DNA of 64,000 nt from Candidatus Poseidoniales archaeon (GTDB lineage Archaea > Thermoplasmatota > Poseidoniia > Poseidoniales > Poseidoniaceae): contig QQRY01000001.1 in NCBI GenBank assembly GCA_003602575.1, forward strand, positions 100,032 through 164,031, read 5' to 3'. Positions 17,666 to 25,782 of this stretch are shown one piece after another. Positions within the stretch are counted from its first letter, which is position 1; each line of letters starts with the position of its first letter. The notes below the pieces were generated by a model. It made no database searches and was not told where the DNA came from. It saw nothing but the letters and a program-made list of their open reading frames with translations. A program made the position numbers and the translations under genes.

Positions 17666-19387
17666 ATGAATCCCATGTCTTGGACTCCCGATGCTAAAAC
17701 GATGAATCTGATTAGGCACATGGCAATACAAAATGCCATTGAATATGAGGGTAAAGCCAATCCTGGTTCAGTAATTGGAAGAATTATGGGTACTAATCCT
17801 GACTTAAGGCCACATGGTAAGACCATCAGCCCAATGATTTCTAAAGCGGTAATTGAAGCAAATAATTTAGCAGGGAATAAAGGTTTAGATCACCTTAGAG
17901 AAATTTTACAAAATGAGGCGCCACATCTGCTTGAAGAGAGGCAGAAAAAAGAAAGAAGAGTTGGTTTACCTGAATTATCAAATGCCGAGAAGGGTAAAGT
18001 TGTTTTGAGATTTGCACCTAATCCTAACGGACCACTTTCATTTGGGCATGCTAGAGGAATAGTAATCAATGGTTCATATGCAAAAAAGTTCGAAGGGGAA
18101 TTAATCCTAAGATTTGATGACACAGATACTTCTGTGAAGCCGCCATTACTTGAAGCATATCAGCAAATTCCAAAGGAAGCAGAATGGTTGCTCGGTTTCC
18201 CTCCACATCGAATTGTTATTGCTAGTGATCGTATGGAACATTACTATGAATATGCTCAAAAGATGTTATCGGATGGTTTCGGTTATGTTTGTACTTGCAG
18301 TGCCGAATCTTTTAGAGAATTCCGTGTTGCTAAATCTGAATGTCCTTGTAGAATTCAAGAAATGAGTACAAATATTGATATGTGGCAGAAAATGCTTGAT
18401 GGTACATTCAAACCGGGTGATGCTGTTGTTAGAGTTAAGACTGGAATGGAACTAAAAAATCCAGCACTTCGTGACTGGCCAGCTCTAAGAATACAAGATA
18501 CTGAAACAAATCCTCACCCAAGAGAAGAAATTGGCTCTAAATATCGAGTATGGCCATTACTTGATTTCCAAAGTGCTGTAGAAGATCATCTCCAAGGTGT
18601 GACTCATATCATTAGAGGCAAAGATTTGATGGATTCAACAAGAAAGCAAACATTACTCTACCAGCACTTTGGCTGGAATTATCCAGAAACAATGTATTGG
18701 GGGCGTGTTAAAGTTCATGAGTGGGGTGGATTTTCGACTTCGCAAATGCGTAGAGATATTGAAGCGGGTCTTTTTGAAGGATGGGATGACCCTCGTCTTC
18801 CAACAATCTCGGCACTGAAAGGCAGAGGGATCACTTCCGAAGCGCTAAGACAATTCTGGATAGAGTTGGGAGTAACACAAAAAGATATTTCAGTTCCACT
18901 AGCAACACTTTATTCTCATAATACAAAACAAATTGATGATGATGCTCCAAGAATTTCTTTCGTTCGCAACCCATTCAAGATAGAAATTACAGGAGAACAT
19001 GAAAACTCAGTTACAACCTCAGTACATCCTAACCATGACTCTATGGGAATACGCACTTTCGACGTGTCAAACAATAGTATATTTATCGAAAAAGAAGATT
19101 CAGATAAGCCCAAACTAAGACTAAAGGAATTTGCAGATTTTGATATGGATGGAAATTCAGCAAAATTTATTTCCAAAGCTAGAAGTGACAAGAGACCAAT
19201 TGTTCATTGGATTTCAGAATCAGATTGTCATAAAGCAAAGTTAATTTATCCAAATAACGAAGAAATCTTGACAATAGATGGTGTACTAGAAAACCATGAA
19301 TATGAGTCAGGAACGATGGTTCAAGTCGAACGTATAGGATATGGAATTCTTATCGACAGTTCAACAATAATGTTCACTCACGATTAG
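17666..19387 (+). CDS. gltX: Glutamyl-tRNA synthetase, archaeal type
   Basis: 573 residues. A helical N-terminal extension of about 110 residues is followed by the class I nucleotide-binding motif FAPNPNGPLSFGHARG (residues 116-131), in which the usual HxGH is SFGH. The KMSKS-like loop FSTSQM lies near residue 357. The C terminus is an all-beta anticodon-binding region, the GlnRS-like type that marks archaeal and eukaryotic GluRS. It charges tRNA-Glu and, in archaea lacking GlnRS, also tRNA-Gln for GatDE amidation. The first His of HxGH is replaced, which is worth comparing with relatives. It has its own 52-bp upstream gap. Confidence 0.95.
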   Translation: MNPMSWTPDAKTMNLIRHMAIQNAIEYEGKANPGSVIGRIMGTNPDLRPHGKTISPMISKAVIEANNLAGNKGLDHLREILQNEAPHLLEERQKKERRVGLPELSNAEKGKVVLRFAPNPNGPLSFGHARGIVINGSYAKKFEGELILRFDDTDTSVKPPLLEAYQQIPKEAEWLLGFPPHRIVIASDRMEHYYEYAQKMLSDGFGYVCTCSAESFREFRVAKSECPCRIQEMSTNIDMWQKMLDGTFKPGDAVVRVKTGMELKNPALRDWPALRIQDTETNPHPREEIGSKYRVWPLLDFQSAVEDHLQGVTHIIRGKDLMDSTRKQTLLYQHFGWNYPETMYWGRVKVHEWGGFSTSQMRRDIEAGLFEGWDDPRLPTISALKGRGITSEALRQFWIELGVTQKDISVPLATLYSHNTKQIDDDAPRISFVRNPFKIEITGEHENSVTTSVHPNHDSMGIRTFDVSNNSIFIEKEDSDKPKLRLKEFADFDMDGNSAKFISKARSDKRPIVHWISESDCHKAKLIYPNNEEILTIDGVLENHEYESGTMVQVERIGYGILIDSSTIMFTHD

Positions 19388-19424
19388 GGTAACTATCAAA
19401 GCCCTGTTCTTATAGCGCCTGTTG

Positions 19425-19844
19425 ATGACACAAGATAAGAAGACCATCGCTGAACTTAATCTTAATGACGAGCATATCACTGTAGGTGTTGATGATGCTC
19501 TCAAGGAAGGTGCTAAGAGGCTATTATCTGTTCCAGGCGGAATTCTAATCGTGCTTGATGATGATTCAAAAGTAAAGGGCGTGATGGGTTACAAACAGTT
19601 TCTTCAAGCAATCGAAAGAGAAATGGATATGAATTCATCTAAATGTGGGGAACTAATGGAAATGGATTTCATGGAAGTTAAAAACTCTGATTCGATCAAA
19701 GATGTCCTTAAACAAATCAAAAAACGTAGCCCTCAAGCGGTTGTTTCCGTTGATGAGAATGGAGAATTCTCAGGATATTTCTCACCGAGTGACTACAAAG
19801 AATCTCGAGCAATTGTAAAATCATTGAAGTCTTTAAAACTTTGA
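19425..19844 (+). CDS. CBS-domain-pair protein
   Basis: 139 residues made of two CBS units. The first is about residues 5-65 (GGILIVLDDDSKVKGVMGYKQFLQ). The second is about 75-130 (PQAVVSVDENGEFSGYFSPSDY). Standalone CBS pairs bind adenine nucleotides and act as energy or ligand sensors in the cytosol. The partner is not evident; the gene lies 37 bp behind gltX on the same strand. A TTG at 19422 precedes the chosen ATG. It converges on the next gene with only one base between the stop codons. Confidence 0.85.
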   Translation: MTQDKKTIAELNLNDEHITVGVDDALKEGAKRLLSVPGGILIVLDDDSKVKGVMGYKQFLQAIEREMDMNSSKCGELMEMDFMEVKNSDSIKDVLKQIKKRSPQAVVSVDENGEFSGYFSPSDYKESRAIVKSLKSLKL

Positions 19845-19845
19845 T

Positions 19846-21894
19846 TTAACCGACTATCTTAATGGTTCTTGAACAACCACTACATGCAATTCTAAGTGGT
19901 CGAATGTCGCTTGTAACTATGTTTACTGTTTTACAAGCCGGGCAGCCTATAGTCGGCAACGATGTTTCAACTTGTGGAGCAATACTAGAATTCTGAAGAC
20001 TTCGACGCGGACTGACTAAACTAGTGATGAACCACAAAGAGACTACAGCAATTGCAGCACCTCCGATAAAGACTGGAGGGTAAGAGAAATAGTAAATTAG
20101 CATTACAAGTGGTATCAAAACTAATTCAAACATCAAAAACCTTCGATGCCTATTACGAGTAATGCGTAAACAGAATAGTAGGCCTAACAAAAATATGACG
20201 CCAGTGAGAGTGATGAGTGTTGTAGGGCCATAGAAAATTGAATCAGTTGGTTGAATGGTGATTGTAAAATCTTCTGATGGACTGATTGAATCACCTTCAA
20301 CCGTAATCTTTTCACCCCAAGGCATTCTTGAGTGCTTGAATATTAGGTCATCGGATTCTAATAATTCTGCTCCTGCAAAAGATGACATTCCTGATGAAGT
20401 TGCTTCTATTTTCAATGAATAGTCTTTCCAAATATTATCAGAACTAGACGATGTAAATGTTCGCATTAAAATGAAATTTGTATCCTTTTCCAATGTTTGA
20501 AGAGTAGAAAACTGAAGTTTCAACGGATGTTCAATGACACTGGTCTCACCCATTAAATCTACTGAAATCGATATTGTATCAAAATCACCTTGGTCTCCAA
20601 TTAGTTCTCCGCTATCAATCTGCATGCCATTGAGATCTGTCATATATGTCCTATATCTGTTAACCATTTCTCTTTGGAATTGTTCCAACTCTACTGATTC
20701 AATATTTTTACTAACTCTTTCCTGGTCTGTAATTGAGCCAGGATTCCAACCCCTTAGTACTGAATCTGGACCAATGTTAACATCTCCAATGTGGTCCATA
20801 CCCCACCTCATCCAGAATGCCATATCACCATCAACTTCTAAAGTGGTTAATCGAGATAATTTCAATTTACCTTTTGAAATTGACAACTCAACATTTTGTT
20901 CGATTGATAGAGGACTTCCAACACCACCTATAGATGTCCTTAATGGCTCATTTGACGGATAAAATGTTCCTGTACCTCCGCCACCATCAAATGTTTCAAC
21001 CAAGAATTCTGATTGACCAGAAAGTAATGGTCCTGAAGATTGTAAAGAAACTCTAATTGAAACTTGGATTGTCTCTTCGCCACCTGATGCACCTTGCCAA
21101 GTCCATGTTATAATGAATGAGTCTCCATTTTGGGTTTGAACTGGATTACCTGAAATCAAGATATTATTCACCCGCAGTTCAATAGAACTCGAATAAGATA
21201 ACGTGTCTAGGCCAAATGGAGAGTCTATTTTCACTGGTAAGTAGACATCACTCCCATCGACTATAGGATCTTCAATAGTCAAGTCTAGCAAAGGAATTTC
21301 TGCAGTAATTTTTGACTCATGATCAGAAGAGCCCCATAAGAATTCTAGCTTTGCCCCACTTTCTGGAACACTAAATACAACTGTTCTTGCAGTCAAGCTT
21401 AACTCGATGTCACTTGATGCTGACAGTGAAGTACTATCTACTGGAATATCAAAACTAAGAACCCCTTCACCTTGTGGTAAAATAGTTGAACCAATATCAG
21501 TAGAAGCAGAAAAGGAAAGTGATCCAATTTTTACAGTTGCAGTGGCGTTAACCTGTGCTCCACCAGCATCGCTAACTTTGTAATGAATTGAAAATGACCA
21601 AGTTGATTCAGGAACATCACCAGGCCATACTTGACTCATACTCCAAGTTCCTATTTGCTCTTCCGAGGTAATAGAATTGGAAATCGAGACTGAAGAGGAG
21701 TCTGTATCCAATTTCTGTGAAAATGGAGTCAAATCTCCACTAGCTCCTTCGACAAGATACAAGTCTACACTGGATGCAGTGTCGCAACAAACCTGAACTG
21801 GTTCTGCAGCAGCAGTATTGGTAAATGTCGTAGAAAATGGCATCAAAGTAGCACAAATCAACACTAAAAGTAAGGTTGTTGCCCGACTAAACAT
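19846..21894 (-). CDS. Secreted beta-rich protein with C-terminal membrane spans and zinc ribbon
   Basis: 682 residues from ATG 21894; a start at 21930 is also open. The N-terminal hydrophobic segment MFSRATTLLLVLICATLM looks like a signal peptide. The long ectodomain is Ser/Thr-rich and beta-predicted. Near the C terminus there are about three transmembrane helices (TTLITLTGVIFLLGLLFCLR, then FELVLIPLVMLIYYFS, then GGAAIAVVSLWFITSLV). The protein ends in a cytoplasmic zinc ribbon (CPACKTVNI, then IACSGCSRTIKI). This combination suggests an extracellular sensor or scaffold with an intracellular metal-binding tip. No family is recognised. A T8 tract and a TATA-like AACTTATAG lie upstream on its strand. 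Confidence 0.7.
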   Translation of the reverse strand: MFSRATTLLLVLICATLMPFSTTFTNTAAAEPVQVCCDTASSVDLYLVEGASGDLTPFSQKLDTDSSSVSISNSITSEEQIGTWSMSQVWPGDVPESTWSFSIHYKVSDAGGAQVNATATVKIGSLSFSASTDIGSTILPQGEGVLSFDIPVDSTSLSASSDIELSLTARTVVFSVPESGAKLEFLWGSSDHESKITAEIPLLDLTIEDPIVDGSDVYLPVKIDSPFGLDTLSYSSSIELRVNNILISGNPVQTQNGDSFIITWTWQGASGGEETIQVSIRVSLQSSGPLLSGQSEFLVETFDGGGGTGTFYPSNEPLRTSIGGVGSPLSIEQNVELSISKGKLKLSRLTTLEVDGDMAFWMRWGMDHIGDVNIGPDSVLRGWNPGSITDQERVSKNIESVELEQFQREMVNRYRTYMTDLNGMQIDSGELIGDQGDFDTISISVDLMGETSVIEHPLKLQFSTLQTLEKDTNFILMRTFTSSSSDNIWKDYSLKIEATSSGMSSFAGAELLESDDLIFKHSRMPWGEKITVEGDSISPSEDFTITIQPTDSIFYGPTTLITLTGVIFLLGLLFCLRITRNRHRRFLMFELVLIPLVMLIYYFSYPPVFIGGAAIAVVSLWFITSLVSPRRSLQNSSIAPQVETSLPTIGCPACKTVNIVTSDIRPLRIACSGCSRTIKIVG

Positions 21895-21950
21895 TGCTAC
21901 CACAGAATGCACGGAACATTCATGCCTCATAACTTACACTACTATAAGTT

Positions 21951-21958
21951 AAAAAAAA
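21951..21958 (-). terminator. U8 tract behind the arcS-rps15 gene group
   Basis: The minus strand has eight consecutive T residues about 35 bases past the stop of the 123-residue protein. It is a plausible archaeal terminator for the preceding four-gene group and lies just upstream of the next gene's TATA-like AACTTATAG. Confidence 0.45.
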
Positions 21959-21991
21959 GTTAGAAAAATATACTCTATAACAATTTCCAAA

Positions 21992-22363
21992 TCACAGCGC
22001 TTTTTCCAATAGAGCCCCTAATTCTTTTTCAAATAGAGACACTATGGCTTCTCCAACTTCACCTTGTAAATCATCTGGAAGAAGCCTCAATCCCAAACGG
22101 GTTGCAGCCCTTGTTGCTTTGAGTTCAGCGTAAATTGTTCGTGCCTTGGTATGGAAATAGTAAGCGACTGCTTCTTTGATTTCTTGCTTCAATTCTGGAT
22201 CTTGGTCTACTTTAGAACGGATGTGAGACTTTAGTTCATCTTTCACAAGGTCTCGGAATGCATCAATTACCAAATCTTCAGTAGACATCAAATCTTGAAC
22301 TTGATCACGGATACTTCCAGTCAGTAGTCTCTCAATAGCCATGACAAGCCGAGTAGGCGACAT
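21992..22363 (-). CDS. Small helical protein, unknown function
   Basis: 123 residues, almost wholly alpha-helical and charged, with no signal peptide or membrane span. Phrases include MAIERLLTGSIRDQVQDLM, DAFRDLVKDELKSHIRSKV and GEAIVSLFEKELGALLEKAL. A second ATG (22342, MAIERLL) is an equally good start. It is the last gene of the arcS, rps15, RecJ-position group, 19 bp behind its neighbour. In many archaea this location holds a KEOPS Pcc1 gene or S3ae, but I see no similarity to either. No function is assigned. Confidence 0.65.
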   Translation of the reverse strand: MSPTRLVMAIERLLTGSIRDQVQDLMSTEDLVIDAFRDLVKDELKSHIRSKVDQDPELKQEIKEAVAYYFHTKARTIYAELKATRAATRLGLRLLPDDLQGEVGEAIVSLFEKELGALLEKAL

Positions 22364-22382
22364 GGTTTGAAGTCATCGTATA

Positions 22383-23318
22383 CTAAATACCAAGTTTTCC
22401 TTGAGAAATCAAGCCTCTCAAAATAGCGCTTGAATGTGCTTTGGTCTGCTCTTCCTCTGTCGGCCAACCAATCTTTGTCAAGTGAATTTGACTGTATATA
22501 TCCTGATTTTCGCCTCTAATCATCAAACGGTGCCATAGCAATTCCTCCAATCGAGGGGTAGAAATCACCTTGTCAACTAATGATGGAAGAGCTAATTCAC
22601 TTATTGCTTGACTCCTTGATTCAAAATTCATTTTATCCCAACGCTTTCTCAACCTTTTGAGCATAGTTTGAGAAATGTTTGGAATCATCCCTTCTGCAGA
22701 TTCTGGTACTTCTGGTAAAGGAACTACACTGACTGAACCTTCATCTCGAAGTATGTCTCTAATGGAGGAATGAATTGGATCGAATGTATTATCCAGTGAA
22801 TCTCTCATCCATTGACCACTTATTGAAAATGGTCGTAACCGTCTTACTCTCGCCCCATTCGGTGCAATTTTAGCAGCTATTGCTGCACACTGAGATACAA
22901 CATCCAATGCCCCCATTCTTTCGTTTTTCTTGGCCCCCATTCTAACACTAACTGACAATGGCAAAATCATAACATAATCTTCAACTTTCAAATCTGAACA
23001 GTTCCATGTCTCTTCAAATGGATTGATAGAAATAGTAAGGCCGTCTTTTTTGACATCTAATTCTTGCTTTTCACCATGTGGGGTATGTTGCCTAGATTTC
23101 AGCAGTCTTCTACTATATCTGATATCAGAATCAATACATGCAGATTCAAGATGTGATATCGCTAAAATGCCCTCTAAGTCACATGGAGCGTTTAGATAAA
23201 CCATCGATGATGATTTAATCAAATCACATATCGATTGAAGATAGGGTTTAGCATCTTCAAAAGGCGCTGACTCAAGTAAATCATTCATTGGGCTCAACTG
23301 TACCACAATCGCCCTCAT
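22383..23318 (-). CDS. Putative degenerate RecJ/Cdc45-like protein
   Basis: 311 residues. The core strand MVYLNAPCDLEGILAISHLESAC (about 39-61) has the shape of the DHH-family motif DxDGxxSxxxL, but the metal-binding Asp residues are gone. The rest is a Rossmann-like N half and a helical C-terminal domain resembling winged-helix or replication-associated modules. The gene sits directly behind rps15, where archaeal genomes often carry a RecJ-like/GAN/Cdc45 gene. The reading as an inactive GINS-associated Cdc45 homologue comes from position and faint similarity, not from a clear motif. The GGTTGATGA before the ATG is a reasonable ribosome-binding site. If this reading is wrong, it is a protein of unknown function. 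Confidence 0.5.
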   Translation of the reverse strand: MRAIVVQLSPMNDLLESAPFEDAKPYLQSICDLIKSSSMVYLNAPCDLEGILAISHLESACIDSDIRYSRRLLKSRQHTPHGEKQELDVKKDGLTISINPFEETWNCSDLKVEDYVMILPLSVSVRMGAKKNERMGALDVVSQCAAIAAKIAPNGARVRRLRPFSISGQWMRDSLDNTFDPIHSSIRDILRDEGSVSVVPLPEVPESAEGMIPNISQTMLKRLRKRWDKMNFESRSQAISELALPSLVDKVISTPRLEELLWHRLMIRGENQDIYSQIHLTKIGWPTEEEQTKAHSSAILRGLISQGKLGI

Positions 23319-23357
23319 TCATCAACCTCTCCCAAAAGGAAGAGAACGAATTGATAA

Positions 23358-23816
23358 TCACTCGACCATTAGTCTTAGTTCATCACGCTTATATCGCCAG
23401 TCTGAAGGAAGTTTACCCTCTGACTTGTAATAATTTGATAAGCGTCGGATTTTAGATTCTGTAATTTCTAGTGAACGCTTGTTGTGAAGATCCTTGTGGT
23501 TTCCGCTACCTAAATGATTGATAATAGCAACTGCTTGCCTCATGAGGTTCATCATATCTTCAGGATAAGTTCCGCCAATATCGTTCTCGGCAAGTATTGC
23601 TCCGATTCTCTTCCCGACTACTAATCTAGCATCAGGAACTGAATGTTGGTCTCTAAGAATTATTCCAATTTCTGATGTGGAATGACCTGCTTTACCTAAT
23701 TCGACTATTAGAGAAGTGACCTCTTTTACATCTGTATTGGACCACTCAGGAGCTTCTGAGACAAATGGCTTAGTTGAGCCACTCTTTCCCTTTCTCGATT
23801 TGTACATACGTGCCAT
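23358..23816 (-). CDS. rps15: 30S ribosomal protein uS15
   Basis: 152 residues from ATG 23816, which opens MARMYKSRKGKSGSTKP, the standard archaeal/eukaryotic S15 N-terminal extension. The core that follows is typical: WSNTDVKEVTSLIVELGKAG, then SEIGIILRDQHSVPD, then LHNKRSLEITESKIRRLSNYYK. It binds the central domain of 16S rRNA in the small subunit. A GTG three codons upstream (23825) opens the frame too, but the ATG is preferred. It follows arcS by 93 bp and precedes the RecJ-position gene by 39 bp. Confidence 0.95.
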   Translation of the reverse strand: MARMYKSRKGKSGSTKPFVSEAPEWSNTDVKEVTSLIVELGKAGHSTSEIGIILRDQHSVPDARLVVGKRIGAILAENDIGGTYPEDMMNLMRQAVAIINHLGSGNHKDLHNKRSLEITESKIRRLSNYYKSEGKLPSDWRYKRDELRLMVE

Positions 23817-23909
23817 AATAACCACTCAAAGCAAGTTGGCGACTTGCCCCCCCTTCTTAATCACTCCGCATGGACGATGATTAGATTTATTGAATATAAT
23901 AGGGTATTT

Positions 23910-25685
23910 TCATAGCCTTTGATGAGATTTTGCTAGACGACCACCAGTTGTTGGCCATTCCCAAGCAGGCGCCACTGCTCTTGCTAAACCTACAGGTAAT
24001 CCATCTTGATAGACAAGAATGTCATTACCTGACTTGATATCTGAATCAAAACTATCAATGTTAGAATAAAAAATATCGCCCTTCCACTTTATACCTGATT
24101 TAAGTTCCATTTTTGAAAGAGATTTATTTTTATGAAGTACAGGAATTGCCGCCTTAGAAAAAGAGAATCCCCGCCTGTCAATAGACCACAGAGCGATTTG
24201 TGTGTTGTCTTTTTCCAATCTCCAAAAAGGTGGTTTACCTCTAATAGATACTCCTTCAAGCCAAAAATCATTTTTCATTTGCTTTCTAGAGACACTTGCA
24301 AATGTGTCCATTAAGGCACGATTGTTCCTCCTATTGGGCACTTCAAATCGTTCTAGAGCGTCCTTAACTACGCTTGATAAATGTTCTAGAGCGTCATGTT
24401 GGCCTGCTGACATTCCATTTCTAGTTTCAATGAGTTCAACATCACCAGTTGATAGTTTCATACTTGAATGATTTATCACAATCTGGTAGTTGTGACGTTC
24501 AAGTAATGCAAGAAGTGTATTTTGAGTTCTAAGTAATTCATCACTGGTCCAATCTCCAGTGACAGGAATATCATAATGAGATGCAGGCCAAACTTCCTCT
24601 AAATCTCTAGGTACTAAACCTAATGGAGAAGTTACCATAACCTCATGACATGAATTATTGTTAATTGCTCTAATAAAACGACCATGAGATTTAGAGAAAC
24701 GGTATGGTTTACGAGCTGAGCATGGCAATAAAATCAAAACTTTATCCAATCCCTTAGGAGCTTGGTAACTATTTGAAATAAATTCACACCATTCTCCGAC
24801 TACGGGATCACTTAAACTCGAATGACTACTACAATCAAGTTGCTTTTCCTTATCCACATGACTGGATAATAGTCCATCCTGACCTGTGCACAACTTGTCA
24901 TGAATTCTAAGATGTTCAACTAATTTAGGGCTGTTCAATGATTGCTTATCGACAAGGGAACGCAGATTACCACTTGATAAATGTGATTTTATTGATGCCA
25001 ATGATTGCCTCCATTGCTCTATTTGAACATCCATATCTGATGACTCATTCATCGAATCAACTGGCATCCTAGGGCCATTTACAGAAAGTATTGCTCCTGA
25101 TGAACTACATATTCTAGAGCGCGATAAGTCAAAAATATCTACTCCGAACCAACACAATACAGCAGCATTATCCGGCCCTCCAATGCCAGGAGTCCAAAGA
25201 AGTGAGCCTGGAAATCGATGCTTGAGTACATGAATTGCTTTGATTAGTTTTTCAGGTTGAGCAGCAAGTTGAGCAGCATCGACAAGAACAACAATACCTG
25301 GCTGTAAATCTGGGTTCACAAGTTCTTCATCGTGAGATAGTCTTTGCCAAGATACTGGGAGAAGCGGACCTATGCCTGCAGGCTCACCTGCATCCGCTTC
25401 TTCCAAAGAAGGCGGCAATACATGCCCTATCGAAGTCTGCCAATTAGGGGCTTTTTTAGAAAAGTCGGGAGGTGAGAGATTTAATTTTGATTCAATACTG
25501 ATTGTTGCAGGTATTTTATTGTCGGTGAATGATTTGAATGGAGCGAGATAATCATCCAGTTCTGGGTCACCTCGCAATTGAATCAAAATTGGAGTTTTGA
25601 CCTTTGGATTACTTCTGTCTCCCAAACTCCATGAACGAGCGTAGCGGTCTCGAGAAAAAACAACTCGTCCTAACTCCTGCGCCAT
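23910..25685 (-). CDS. arcS: Archaeosine synthase ArcS (TgtA2)
   Basis: 591 residues. The N-terminal half is a tRNA-guanine-transglycosylase-like barrel that lacks the transglycosylase active site. The ArcS core follows near residue 315: PCSARKPYRFSKSHGRF, then VMVTSPLGLVPRDLEEVWP, then HYDIPVTGDW. These are signature stretches of the DUF5591/ArcS family. A PUA-like domain ends the protein (LVYQDGLPVGLARAVAP). It acts after TgtA by adding lysine to preQ0 at tRNA position 15, a step towards archaeosine (G+). It leads the group with rps15. The first ATG gives MAQELGRVVF, a good family start. Confidence 0.9.
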   Translation of the reverse strand: MAQELGRVVFSRDRYARSWSLGDRSNPKVKTPILIQLRGDPELDDYLAPFKSFTDNKIPATISIESKLNLSPPDFSKKAPNWQTSIGHVLPPSLEEADAGEPAGIGPLLPVSWQRLSHDEELVNPDLQPGIVVLVDAAQLAAQPEKLIKAIHVLKHRFPGSLLWTPGIGGPDNAAVLCWFGVDIFDLSRSRICSSSGAILSVNGPRMPVDSMNESSDMDVQIEQWRQSLASIKSHLSSGNLRSLVDKQSLNSPKLVEHLRIHDKLCTGQDGLLSSHVDKEKQLDCSSHSSLSDPVVGEWCEFISNSYQAPKGLDKVLILLPCSARKPYRFSKSHGRFIRAINNNSCHEVMVTSPLGLVPRDLEEVWPASHYDIPVTGDWTSDELLRTQNTLLALLERHNYQIVINHSSMKLSTGDVELIETRNGMSAGQHDALEHLSSVVKDALERFEVPNRRNNRALMDTFASVSRKQMKNDFWLEGVSIRGKPPFWRLEKDNTQIALWSIDRRGFSFSKAAIPVLHKNKSLSKMELKSGIKWKGDIFYSNIDSFDSDIKSGNDILVYQDGLPVGLARAVAPAWEWPTTGGRLAKSHQRL

Positions 25686-25782
25686 ACATAATCCTACAAC
25701 CTCATATTATTGAAGGGTTTGAAGTTTTGAATGCCTAAGTTGAAACATTAAGTGCCCTAGGAGTGCTCAACGAGGTTTGTCC

